DNA of 15,615 nt, from positions 1-15,615 of the forward strand of contig JBGTBQ010000076.1 of NCBI GenBank assembly GCA_041749275.1. Direction: 5' to 3'. Positions 7,194-14,609 of the stretch are shown one piece after another. The notes under the pieces are model-generated. The model made no database searches. It was not told the origin of the DNA and saw only the letters and a program-made list of their open reading frames with translations. Each line of letters starts with the position of its first letter. The first letter of the stretch is position 1. The stretch is from JBGTBQ01 sp041749275 (GTDB lineage Bacteria; Acidobacteriota; Blastocatellia; Pyrinomonadales; Pyrinomonadaceae). The translations under genes and the position numbers were made by a program.

Positions 7194-7258
7194 AGATCGG
7201 ATTTCACTTGGCTGTACGGTCAGAACCGCCCCCCGTACACTGACTTGAAAACCGATCT
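7194..7258. repeat. 65-bp imperfect hairpin after fadE
   Basis: The outer arms 7194-7206 and 7246-7258 match at 12 of 13 positions (AGATCGGATTTCA). An inner pair TGTACGG (7213-7219) and CCGTACA (7233-7239) is perfect. The right arm overlaps the TAG stop codon of fadE (7257-7259). On the minus strand the hairpin is followed by an A-rich, not T-rich, stretch, so it is not a standard terminator. It may be a REP-like structure that stabilises the fadE mRNA 3' end. Confidence 0.65.
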
Positions 7259-9047
7259 AGTAGACGTACTTGTTCGCTTTGACCATCGCATCGGCGATCT
7301 TTCGGCGCGCGGCGACGGTGTTGGCGGGCGTGTTCTTGGTAAAGCGGCGGAGCGCGGCGAGGAGCGTCCGCAACTCGTCGCCCTCGGCCATCGCGGCGAG
7401 CGTGTTTTTGGCGTTCGCTTCGACGCGCTCGACGGCGTCGTTGCAAAAGACGCGCACCATGTCGAGATAGAGCGCCGCCGCCTCTTCGCCTTGCGCGGCG
7501 GCCAGTTTTTGCGCGCGCAGCACCGCGGACTCCATCGCATAGACATCCATGATGATGTCCGCCGCGCCGATTAAAATTTCCTGCTCGTCGGAGAGCGCCG
7601 CCATATACTTCTGCGCCGCCGTGCCCAAGACCATCAGCGCGACCTTCTTCGCGTTGCCGACGAGACGCGCCTCGTTGGCGAGCACGCCCTCGTCTTCGTC
7701 AAAGGACGGCAGACTCGGCGACAGCATCTCTTCCATCAACCCCTGCGCCGCCGGCAGGAGCGCGAGCTTGCCCGTCATGGCGCGCTTCATCAACATACCG
7801 GGAATGAGCATCCGGTTGATCTCGTTCGTGCCCTCGAAGATGCGGTTGATGCGTGAGTCGCGGTAGGCCCTTTCAGCCGGATAGTCCGCCGAGTAGCCGT
7901 AGCCGCCGAAAATCTGCACCATCTCGTCGGCGACGAAGTCGCAGTATTCCGAGAGCGCGACCTTGATGATCGAGCACTCGACGGCGTACTCCTCAATCGC
8001 TCTGAGTTTCGATTCAGGGTCGGCTGCGTCCGCTGTGGCGTTGATCGCGCCCTCAATCATGCCGAGCGCGCGATAGACCATCGCCTCGCCAATCCACGTG
8101 GCGATAGCCATCTCGGCGAGCTTCGTCTTAATCGCGCCGAAGGAGGAGATGGGCTTGCCGAATTGATGGCGCTCGTTGGCGTAGCGCACGGCCTCTTGCG
8201 TCATCAACTTCATCCCGCCGTTGCACATCGCGCCGAGTTTGAAGCGACCGATGTTGAGGATGTTGAAGGCGATCTTGTGTCCCTTGCCGACTTCGCCCAA
8301 AAGGTTCTCGACCGGCGTCTTGACGTTGTCGAGCACGAGCGCCGTCGTCGAAGAACCCTTGATGCCCATCTTGTGCTCTTCGGCTCCATTCTGTAAGCCC
8401 TCCTGCCGCTCGACGATGAAGCCGCTGAACTTGTCGCCGTCAACTTTGGCGAAGACGACGAACACGTCGGCGAAACCGCCGTTCGTGATCCACATCTTCT
8501 CGCCCTTGAGGACGTAATGCGTGCCGTCTTCACTAAGCCGCGCCGTGGCTTTGGCCGCGAGCGCGTCCGAACCCGAACCGGCTTCCGTGAGCGCATAGGC
8601 CGTAATGAGTTCGCCCGTGATGAGCTTCGGCAGGTACTTCTTTTTAGCCGCTTCAGTGCCGTAGTAGAGAATCGGCAGCAACCCGATGCCGCTCTGCGCG
8701 CCCATCGTCGTGGCGAACGAGGCGGCGCGCCCGAAGAACTCGCCGATGATCGCGCCCGTCACCTGATCCATCCCCAACCCGCCGTACTCCTCCGGCAAGG
8801 TCGCGCCGACAAAACCCAACTCCGCTCCCTGCTGGACAAGGTCGCGCGCGATCTTCCAGTCCTTCGTCTTCTCCAATTCGTCCATGCGCGGGCGCACCTC
8901 GTTATCCATGAACTGCCGCGCGGTGTCGGCGATCATGCGGTGCTCTTCGGTGAAATCTTCGGGCGTGAAGACCTCTTCGGGCGTTCTTTCTTCAATCAGA
9001 AAACTTCCGCCCACAATGATTTTTTTCTCTTCGGCTACGGCAGACAT
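7257..9047 (-). CDS. fadE: FadE-like long-chain acyl-CoA dehydrogenase
   Basis: A 596-residue FAD enzyme for the first step of beta-oxidation, making trans-2-enoyl-CoA from acyl-CoA. It has the N-terminal helical domain (about 30-150), the beta domain with FAD/substrate motifs YALTEAGSGSDALA (151-164) and WITNGGFADVFVVFAKV, and the C-terminal helical domain ending in RIFEGTNEINR. The catalytic base E405 in FEGT is placed as in VLCAD. The extra 180 C-terminal residues match the long VLCAD/FadE subtype, close to the 594 residues of B. subtilis FadE. The ATG at 9047 is chosen over 9056 because GAAAGG lies 9 nt before it and directly abuts the other. It is the last fad gene in the order fadN-dinB-ybaK-fadA-fadE, separated from fadA by a 184-bp palindromic element. 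Confidence 0.93.
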   Translation of the reverse strand: MSAVAEEKKIIVGGSFLIEERTPEEVFTPEDFTEEHRMIADTARQFMDNEVRPRMDELEKTKDWKIARDLVQQGAELGFVGATLPEEYGGLGMDQVTGAIIGEFFGRAASFATTMGAQSGIGLLPILYYGTEAAKKKYLPKLITGELITAYALTEAGSGSDALAAKATARLSEDGTHYVLKGEKMWITNGGFADVFVVFAKVDGDKFSGFIVERQEGLQNGAEEHKMGIKGSSTTALVLDNVKTPVENLLGEVGKGHKIAFNILNIGRFKLGAMCNGGMKLMTQEAVRYANERHQFGKPISSFGAIKTKLAEMAIATWIGEAMVYRALGMIEGAINATADAADPESKLRAIEEYAVECSIIKVALSEYCDFVADEMVQIFGGYGYSADYPAERAYRDSRINRIFEGTNEINRMLIPGMLMKRAMTGKLALLPAAQGLMEEMLSPSLPSFDEDEGVLANEARLVGNAKKVALMVLGTAAQKYMAALSDEQEILIGAADIIMDVYAMESAVLRAQKLAAAQGEEAAALYLDMVRVFCNDAVERVEANAKNTLAAMAEGDELRTLLAALRRFTKNTPANTVAARRKIADAMVKANKYVY

Positions 9048-9081
9048 GTGACACATCCTTTCAGGTTAAAGGGTTAAATTT

Positions 9082-9265
9082 GCCACGGAAACACAGAGGC
9101 GCAGAGAAAATAGAAGGAATAGTCTTCGAGGGAGAGTTGAACGCTGAAAGATTCGCGCCGCTCGTAGCCGGGCGGTCGAACCGTTCGGGCGGCGTGGCCG
9201 TATCATTCAACTCTCCCTCAAAGACTATCACCATTTTCTTCCTCTGTGCCTCTGTGTCTCCGTGG
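9082..9265. repeat. 184-bp element with 60-bp inverted arms
   Basis: The arms 9082-9141 and 9206-9265 are imperfect reverse complements. Their tips carry GCCACGGAAACACAGAGG and GCCACGGAGACACAGAGG, and their inner parts share AGTCTT-GAGGGAGAGTTGAA. The 64-bp middle (9142-9205) is GC-rich. It fills the fadA-fadE gap almost completely, ending 10 bp from the fadA stop. There is no transposase frame and no obvious target-site duplication. It looks MITE-like or like a dispersed palindromic repeat, and would form a very long hairpin in RNA. Confidence 0.85.
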
Positions 9266-9275
9266 CTCTTCTTCT

Positions 9276-10457
9276 TTAAGCGATCCGCTCGAAAATTCCC
9301 GCCGCGCCCATGCCGCCGCCGACGCACATCGTGACCATGCCATAACGACCGTTGCGGCGTTCAAGCTCGCGCAGGATGGTCGCGGTCAACTTCGCGCCCG
9401 TGCAACCGAGCGGATGACCGAGCGCGATGGCGCCGCCGTTGACATTCACCTTTTCAGGGTCGAGTCCGAGCGTCTTGATGACAGCCAAGCTCTGCGCGGC
9501 GAAGGCTTCGTTGAGTTCGATCACGTCAATCTCTTCGAGTGTGAGGCCCGCGAGTTTCAAGACCTTCGGGATGGCGAAGACGGGGCCGATGCCCATCTCT
9601 TCGGGCGGGCAGCCGGCGGTGGCGTAGGCGACGAAGCGCGCGAGCGGCTTCAGGTTCAAAGCACGCGCCCTTTCGTCCGACATGACGACGGCAGCCGCCG
9701 CGCCGTCCGACATCTGCGAGGCGTTGCCGGCGGTGATCGTGCCTTTGACGTGAAAGGCGGGCCTGAGTTTCGCCAACCCCTCGGCGCTCGAATCGTGACG
9801 CACGCCCTCGTCCTTCGTGAACGAGATTTCGCGCCGTGTCTTCTTGCCCTTCGCGTCAAGCTCCTCGAAGGCGACGGTGAGCGGCACGATCTCGTCGTCG
9901 AACTTCCCCGCGCTCTGCGCGGCGGCGGCGCGCTCGTGCGAGCGGAGCGCGAAAGCGTCCTGCTCTTCGCGCGACACTTCGTACTTGCGCGCGACGTTCT
10001 CGGTCGCCAGTCCCATGTTGAGATAAAAATCCGGATAGTGCTCGACGAGGTACGGGTTCGGGCGAATGGTGTGCCCGCCCATCGGAATCATGGACATGGT
10101 TTCGAGTCCGCCCGCGACGATCACCTCGGCCCCGCCCGCGCGGATGCGATCCGCCGCCATGGCGATGGATTGCAGACCCGACGAGCAGAAACGGTTGATC
10201 GTCATCGCGCTCGTCTCGACCGGCAGCCCGGCGCGGATGGCCGCCGCGCGGGCGACGTTCATCCCCTGCTCGGCCTCCGGCATCGCGCAGCCCATGATGA
10301 CATCTTCGATCTCGGCCTTGTCCAACCCCTCGGCGCGTTGAAGGGCTTCCTCGATGACCGCCGCGCCCATCTCGTCGGGCCGCGTGTTTCGCAAAGTCCC
10401 TTTGGGAGCCTTGCCGACCGCCGTCCGCACGGCGGAAACGATAACTGCGTCTCGCAT
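9276..10457 (-). CDS. fadA: FadA-like acetyl-CoA C-acyltransferase (thiolase)
   Basis: A 393-residue thiolase for the last step of beta-oxidation, cutting 3-ketoacyl-CoA with CoA to acetyl-CoA and a shortened acyl-CoA. The nucleophile C91 is in N88-RFCSSGLQ, H348 in GGAIALGHPLGCTGAK and the acid/base C378 in CVGGGMGAAG; all are in place. N-terminal RDAVIVSAVRTAVGK and the DVIELNEAFAAQ loop are typical of family members. The length fits degradative FadA and the B. subtilis FadA (391). The ATG at 10457 is preferred because the family begins with this strand; a longer start at 10493 would add 12 atypical residues. Upstream is an 88-bp palindromic repeat, downstream a 184-bp one, so the operon is interrupted by repeats on both sides of this gene. 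Confidence 0.94.
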   Translation of the reverse strand: MRDAVIVSAVRTAVGKAPKGTLRNTRPDEMGAAVIEEALQRAEGLDKAEIEDVIMGCAMPEAEQGMNVARAAAIRAGLPVETSAMTINRFCSSGLQSIAMAADRIRAGGAEVIVAGGLETMSMIPMGGHTIRPNPYLVEHYPDFYLNMGLATENVARKYEVSREEQDAFALRSHERAAAAQSAGKFDDEIVPLTVAFEELDAKGKKTRREISFTKDEGVRHDSSAEGLAKLRPAFHVKGTITAGNASQMSDGAAAAVVMSDERARALNLKPLARFVAYATAGCPPEEMGIGPVFAIPKVLKLAGLTLEEIDVIELNEAFAAQSLAVIKTLGLDPEKVNVNGGAIALGHPLGCTGAKLTATILRELERRNGRYGMVTMCVGGGMGAAGIFERIA

Positions 10458-10521
10458 TTTGGTGTCTCTCTGTTGTTCGTAACCCGTTGTCATCTTGATA
10501 ACGTCGCGCGTCAGGCACGCT

Positions 10522-10609
10522 GGATTTTAACGCGGAGTACGCGGAGAAGAATTCGGAACGATTTTCTCCGTGCTCTCCGCGTCTCTCCGCGTACTCCGCG
10601 TTAAAATCC
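10522..10609. repeat. 88-bp element with perfect 25-bp inverted arms
   Basis: The arm 10522-10546 (GGATTTTAACGCGGAGTACG and on) is the exact reverse complement of 10585-10609. The 38-bp middle contains two more degenerate copies of the CGCGGAG unit (as CTCCGTG and CTCCGCG), giving roughly a 9-bp period. It sits between ybaK and fadA. The unit design resembles the CACGGAG/CACAGAG tips of the element at 9082-9265. Confidence 0.88.
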
Positions 10610-10649
10610 GCCCTTACTGAAACTTCAACCATCGTCTCCAACTCGACCG

Positions 10650-11123
10650 TCAAATCGCCACCGCGACCTCTTCCAACGGCAGCGCATCGCGCAACGCTTG
10701 CGGCGTAAGCGAAACCAGAAAACCGCGCTTGCCACCGTTGATGTAAATCTTCGGCAAGTCAAAAATCGTGCGCTCGACGTAAACGGGTAGCCGCGCGCGC
10801 GTGCCGAACGGACTCGTGCCGCCGACCATGTAACCCGTGTGCTTTTGCGCCGTCTCCGGCGCGCAAGGGGCGACGCTCTTAACGCCGATATGACGCGCGA
10901 GTTGCTTGGTCGAGACCTCTCGGTCGCCGTGCATGAGCATAATGAGCGGCTGGCGCGCGTCCGTCTCCATCACCAACGTTTTGACGACCGCGTGCTCGTC
11001 AACGCCCAACTCCTCCGCCGAGCGGCGCGTGCCGCCGTGCTCTTCGTAAACGTAGAGGTGCGGCTCGAACGCGATCTTTTTCTCGCGCAAGACGCGCACG
11101 GCTGGCGTCACCGGATAATCCAT
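10650..11123 (-). CDS. ybaK: YbaK/EbsC-type aminoacyl-tRNA deacylase
   Basis: A 157-residue trans-editing enzyme of the YbaK/ProRS-INS superfamily. Bacterial YbaK hydrolyses mischarged Cys-tRNA(Pro) in the cytoplasm. Visible are TPAVRVLREKKIAFEPHLY at the N-terminus, the key K48 in VVKTLV (the catalytic-site lysine of the family) and the substrate-pocket signature G101-GTSPFG. The length is normal. The ATG at 11123 directly follows an in-frame GTG at 11126, and either could be used. No Shine-Dalgarno is seen; instead degenerate heptamers (11124-11152) lead into the start. It lies 29 bp after the DinB gene on the same strand. Why a tRNA-editing enzyme lies within a fatty-acid operon is not evident, and this may be chance clustering. 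Confidence 0.9.
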   Translation of the reverse strand: MDYPVTPAVRVLREKKIAFEPHLYVYEEHGGTRRSAEELGVDEHAVVKTLVMETDARQPLIMLMHGDREVSTKQLARHIGVKSVAPCAPETAQKHTGYMVGGTSPFGTRARLPVYVERTIFDLPKIYINGGKRGFLVSLTPQALRDALPLEEVAVAI

Positions 11124-11152
11124 CACTCAAGTTCAAGATTCACAGTTCAAAA
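11124..11152 (-). repeat. Degenerate heptamer repeat before ybaK start
   Basis: On the minus strand the gap between the DinB gene and ybaK reads as about four 7-bp units: TTGAACT, GTGAATC, TTGAACT, TGAGTGA. The last runs into the ATG at 11123. The period and the central GA are shared with the heptamers before the MBL gene. It occupies the entire intergenic space. Confidence 0.6.
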
Positions 11153-11758
11153 TCAAAGCGTCGCTCCTGACTTCGCGCCTTGAACTCGCTGTGGAAAGCC
11201 CTCGGTCTCCATCACGCGCCGTGCCTGCTCGAAGTGTCGCCGCTCGTGCGTGACGACGATGCGATAGGCGTCAATCAGTCTGTACGTGATGAAGCGCGCG
11301 ATGGGCGACGTGACGATGATCTTCTCCGCGTCCAAGTTCGCCGTCGCCCGCATCCGCTCGGCAAGTTGTCGCTGGCTCTCGACGAACTTCTCGATCACGT
11401 CCGCGCCAATCGCACTGGCTGAAGGCCGGACTCTCGCGGGGGCCTTGAATCTTCTTTTCGCGCTGGGCTGCATCGCGCCGACGATCATGCGTCCGAAGAA
11501 GCTCGACAACGGCGACCATTTCTCCCAGATGCTGATGGCGCGCTGGCCCGCCGTGATTCGTTCGAGCGTGGGGAAGAAATATTGACTGGTCACGATCAGA
11601 TGATCGAAACACTGGCCGACGCTCCAACTGTCCGCCGACGGCTTCCAGTTGAGTTGCTCCGCCGACAGACCGCCAAAGGTTTTCCGTGTGTCGGCGGCGA
11701 GGACGTTCAACTGTTCGAGCAGCCCGGCCAACTCGCCGCTTGGAAGTTTGGTGCTCAT
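11153..11758 (-). CDS. DinB-fold metal-dependent protein
   Basis: A 201-residue four-helix-bundle protein of the DinB/YfiT superfamily. The metal-binding triad is visible: H53 in WSVGQCFDHL, and H171 and H175 in VVTHERRHFEQARR. Known members are thiol-dependent transferases (mycothiol, bacillithiol or glutathione S-transferases) or of unknown role, so a detoxification function is possible but not shown. It starts 36 bp after the fadN stop and ends 29 bp before ybaK, hence is probably part of the fad transcript. The start is uncertain: AAAGG stands 4 nt before an in-frame GTG at 11767 and 13 nt before ATG 11758. The GTG may be the true start, adding three residues. Confidence 0.82.
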   Translation of the reverse strand: MSTKLPSGELAGLLEQLNVLAADTRKTFGGLSAEQLNWKPSADSWSVGQCFDHLIVTSQYFFPTLERITAGQRAISIWEKWSPLSSFFGRMIVGAMQPSAKRRFKAPARVRPSASAIGADVIEKFVESQRQLAERMRATANLDAEKIIVTSPIARFITYRLIDAYRIVVTHERRHFEQARRVMETEGFPQRVQGAKSGATL

Positions 11759-11794
11759 TTCAACCACTCAACCTTTTGCCGGTCAATCGTCCGC

Positions 11795-14206
11795 TCAGTT
11801 CCGCAGCGGCTTACCCGTCTTCAGCATATTCGCAATGCGTTCCTGCGTCTTGCGCTCGCCGCACAGAGAAAGAAACGCCTCGCGCTCAAGGTCTAACAGA
11901 TACTGCTCGGAGACGCGCGTCTCGTGGTTCAGGTCGCCGCCCGTGAGGATGCGCGCCAGCTTCTCGCCGATCAGCGCGTCGTGGTCGGAGATGAAGCCGG
12001 CGCGCTTCATCTGATGGATGCCGAGTTTGAAGGTCGAGAGCGCGGGCAGACCGAGCGCGAGCACATCCGCGCGCGGTTGCGGGCGCGTGTAGCCGGTCGC
12101 GGCGAGCGAGAGCACCTCCTGTTTGGCGTCGGCGATGAGGCGGTCGGCGTTCATCGAATACGAGTCTTCATCGCGGAGAAAGCCATAGCCCCGCGCCTCT
12201 TCGGCGGAGGTGGCGACCTTCGCCATGGCGATGGTCTCGAAGGCGCGTTTGACGAAGGGGAACGGGTCGGCGTCCGACACTCCCGCCGGAATCGAATCGA
12301 GCGCGCGCACCAGCATCTCCTTCGTCCCGCCGCCCGCCGGGATCAACCCGACGCCCACTTCGACCAACCCGATGTAAGTCTCGGCGGAGGCGCGCACGCG
12401 GTCGGCGTGCAGAGTCATCTCGCACCCGCCGCCGAAAGTCAGCCCGAACGGCGCGACGACCACCGGCTTCGCCGAATAGCGCAGACTCATCGTCGCGTGC
12501 TGGAACGCGCGAATGGCGAGGTCTAATTCTTCCCACTCCTCGTCCTGCGCGCCCAACAGCACCAGCATCAAATTCGCGCCGACCGAAAACTGCGGACTCT
12601 GATTGCCGACGACGAGGCCGAGAAAATTCTTCTCGACTTCGGCGAGCGCCGTCCGCAACATCTGGAGCGTGTCGCCGCCGATGGAGTTCATCTTCGAGTG
12701 AAACTCCAGACAGGCCACGCCATCGCCGATGTCAATGAGCGACGCGCCCGAATTCTTCTTGATGACGCCCGTGCGGTCTTTGACCGACTTCAGAATAATC
12801 GCGCCGGCGGGCGGCGTGACGGGGAGATACTTTTCGGATGCGAAGTCGAAGTGGAGTTCCTGCCCGTCCTCGTTTTTGTAGAAAGAGGTCGCGCCCGCCG
12901 CGAGCATCCGTTCGACGACGGCGGGAATCTTTCGGCCTTCCTCCTTCATGCGCGCGACCGATTTTTCGACGCCGAGAGCATCCCACGTCTCGAACACACC
13001 CAGTTCCCAGCCGAAGCCCCAACGCATCGCGCGGTCAACCTCGACCACCGTGTCGGCGACTTCCGGGACGCGGTTCGCGGCATAGAGCAGGGTCTTGGAA
13101 ATCGTCTTCCACAAAAACGCGCCGACGCGGTCTTTGCCCCAGACCAGAGACTTGAGGCGGGCGCGCGTGTCCTCGATGTTCTTCGCCACGTCGAGCGCCG
13201 GGAGCTTCGCTTTTTGCTGGGGGCGATATTCGAGCGAGGCGTAATCGAGCGTCCAGATTTCGCGCTTCTCGCCCTCGCCCTTCTGCTTGCGGTAAAACCC
13301 GCCCTTCGTCTTGTCGCCGAGCATCCCGCGCTCGATCATCTGGCCGACAAAATCGGGGGCGAGGTACACGCCGCGCTCCTCGTCTTCAGGCACGGCCTCG
13401 TAAAGATTTTTGGCGACGTGCGTGAGGATATCGAGGCCCACGATGTCGAAGGTGCGGAAGGTCGCGGACTTCGGGCGGCCCACGGCCTGCCCCGTCATCT
13501 TGTCAACTTCCTCGATGGTGTATCCGTCCTCGGCCATCGTGTGCAGCGTCACGAGCGCGCCGTAGGTGCCGATGCGATTGGCGATAAAGTTCGGGCGGTC
13601 TTTGGCGACCACGACGCCCTTGCCGAGTCGCTGGTCGAGGAAACCATAGAGCGAGCACGACACTTCCGGCTTCGTCCATTCGGTGCGGATGAGTTCGACG
13701 AGGTGCAGGTAGCGCGGCGGGTTGAAAAAGTGCGTGCCGAGGAAATGCGCGCGGAAGTCTTCGCTCCGGCCTTCGGCGAGGTCTCGAATCGGGATGCCGC
13801 TCGTGTTCGACGCGACGACCGAACCGGGCCGGCGAAACTGTTCGACGCGCTCGTAGAGCCGGCGCTTGATGTCGAGATTCTCGACGACGGCTTCGATGAT
13901 GAGGTCGCAGTCTGTGAGCTTCGACAAATCGTCGTCGAAGTTACCGACCGAGACGAGCGCGGCCCCGCCCGGCGTGAAGAACGCGGCGGGCTTCGCCTTC
14001 TTCGCCGCCTCGAGTCCGCCGCGCGCGATGCGGTCGCGCACTTCTCTGGCTTCGAGCGTTAACCCTCGCGCCGTCTCTGCCGGCGTCAGTTCCTTCGGCG
14101 CGATGTCGAGGAGAAGCGTGGGGATGCCGGCGTTCGCCAGATGCGCCGCGATCTGCGCGCCCATCGTGCCCGCGCCGAGCACCGCGGCCTTTTCGATCCG
14201 AATCAT
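11795..14206 (-). CDS. fadN: FadN-like 3-hydroxyacyl-CoA dehydrogenase/enoyl-CoA hydratase
   Basis: An 803-residue bifunctional enzyme for steps two and three of beta-oxidation. Order: NAD-binding Rossmann domain (G11-A-G-T-M-G16) with the dehydrogenase catalytic pair H159 (GTHFFNPP) and E171; two 3HCDH C-terminal helical domains (about 195-300 and 355-440); then a C-terminal enoyl-CoA hydratase domain (about 485-700) with both acid/base glutamates, E596 in GGGCEMTLHADRV and E616 in GLVEVGVGLIPAGGG. This dehydrogenase-first order is that of B. subtilis FadN (789 aa), opposite to E. coli FadB. The ATG at 14206 has only a weak AAAGG 14 nt upstream. First gene of the fad cluster, preceded by a promoter and a FadR-like operator (14248-14276), so repression relieved by long-chain acyl-CoA is predicted. 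Confidence 0.93.
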   Translation of the reverse strand: MIRIEKAAVLGAGTMGAQIAAHLANAGIPTLLLDIAPKELTPAETARGLTLEAREVRDRIARGGLEAAKKAKPAAFFTPGGAALVSVGNFDDDLSKLTDCDLIIEAVVENLDIKRRLYERVEQFRRPGSVVASNTSGIPIRDLAEGRSEDFRAHFLGTHFFNPPRYLHLVELIRTEWTKPEVSCSLYGFLDQRLGKGVVVAKDRPNFIANRIGTYGALVTLHTMAEDGYTIEEVDKMTGQAVGRPKSATFRTFDIVGLDILTHVAKNLYEAVPEDEERGVYLAPDFVGQMIERGMLGDKTKGGFYRKQKGEGEKREIWTLDYASLEYRPQQKAKLPALDVAKNIEDTRARLKSLVWGKDRVGAFLWKTISKTLLYAANRVPEVADTVVEVDRAMRWGFGWELGVFETWDALGVEKSVARMKEEGRKIPAVVERMLAAGATSFYKNEDGQELHFDFASEKYLPVTPPAGAIILKSVKDRTGVIKKNSGASLIDIGDGVACLEFHSKMNSIGGDTLQMLRTALAEVEKNFLGLVVGNQSPQFSVGANLMLVLLGAQDEEWEELDLAIRAFQHATMSLRYSAKPVVVAPFGLTFGGGCEMTLHADRVRASAETYIGLVEVGVGLIPAGGGTKEMLVRALDSIPAGVSDADPFPFVKRAFETIAMAKVATSAEEARGYGFLRDEDSYSMNADRLIADAKQEVLSLAATGYTRPQPRADVLALGLPALSTFKLGIHQMKRAGFISDHDALIGEKLARILTGGDLNHETRVSEQYLLDLEREAFLSLCGERKTQERIANMLKTGKPLRN

Positions 14207-14247
14207 ATAGGGGTGGATGCCTTTCCGAGCGGAAAATCGAACGCCTC

Positions 14248-14276
14248 ATCATACTGAATGAGCGTTCATTCAGCAA
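14248..14276 (-). promoter_or_regulatory. fadN promoter, sigma-70 type
   Basis: On the minus strand TTGCTG (14276-14271) is separated by 17 bp from TATGAT (14253-14248). The -10 matches consensus at five of six positions; the -35 keeps TTG. The start site would be near 14241, leaving a leader of about 35 nt. The spacer is occupied by the operator at 14254-14273. Confidence 0.65.
14254..14273 (-). promoter_or_regulatory. FadR-like (TetR-family) operator
   Basis: A perfect 8-bp inverted repeat with a 4-bp centre: C-TGAATGA-GCGT-TCATTCA-G. The B. subtilis FadR operator, as I recall it, is TGAATGA-MTAN-TCATTCA, with the same half-sites and the same 18-bp frame. On the fadN strand the centre reads ACGC. 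It lies between and overlaps the promoter hexamers of fadN, the classical position for steric repression. No regulator gene is in the window. Confidence 0.8.
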
Positions 14277-14460
14277 GCGAAAAGTAAACGGCGGCGTTGC
14301 TAACGCGCCGCACGCCGGTTTCGTGGTGGTGGCTTTCACCACCACCACGACCAAAGGGAACGAATCCCTTTGGAACCCCAGTCTGAGGGGGGAAACGTCC
14401 CCCCTCAGACTCCCCCAGAAGGACGCATTCAGCCACAGCCAAAGGCTGTGGCTTTCTGCG
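14277..14460. repeat. Array of four perfect stem-loops
   Basis: Four consecutive perfect hairpins of unrelated sequence: 14321-14350 (12-bp arms, TCGTGGTGGTGG), 14351-14373 (9-bp arms, CCAAAGGGA), 14380-14411 (13-bp arms, AGTCTGAGGGGGG) and 14431-14453 (10-bp arms, AGCCACAGCC, loop AAA). The first two abut with no gap. A fifth imperfect one (14291-14310) precedes them. The array fills the divergent region between fadN and the S1 gene, so it is not a terminator for either. No coding potential. Confidence 0.85.
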
Positions 14461-14609
14461 CTTTTAGTGAATGACACCACGCACGGTGCTGTTTCGTAGC
14501 CTTTTTGTTGCCTTATTGACAAGTTCCAAGTGTCCCTGTCGTCATAATAATATCGGGGGGCGTAGTGGCGCGGACTCGCCGACTAACTTGCTGCTGAGAA
14601 ATATAGGTT
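14461..14609 (+). other. Leader region of the S1-domain gene
   Basis: After the stem-loop array the DNA becomes T-rich and less GC-rich. TTGACA at 14516-14521 is followed by CATAAT after 21 bp, too wide for a normal promoter, so the start of transcription is unclear. No ribosome binding site better than AGG at 14605-14607 is seen before the GTG at 14610. Confidence 0.35.

Noticed and set aside
9061..9334. Two overlapping small frames on opposite strands with near-identical peptides
   Set aside because: The similarity arises because the inverted arms of the 184-bp element read the same on both strands; there is no coding evidence.
9246..10604. 452-codon plus-strand open frame opposite fadA
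   Set aside because: Shadow of the thiolase. It also runs through both palindromic repeat elements, which no real gene here would do.
12698..14062. 454-codon open frame on the plus strand opposite fadN
   Set aside because: Antisense shadow of a well-supported enzyme, with low-complexity Arg/Asp/Val composition and no motif.
14291..14453. CRISPR array
   Set aside because: The stem-loops differ in sequence from one another, with no common repeat and no equal-length spacers.
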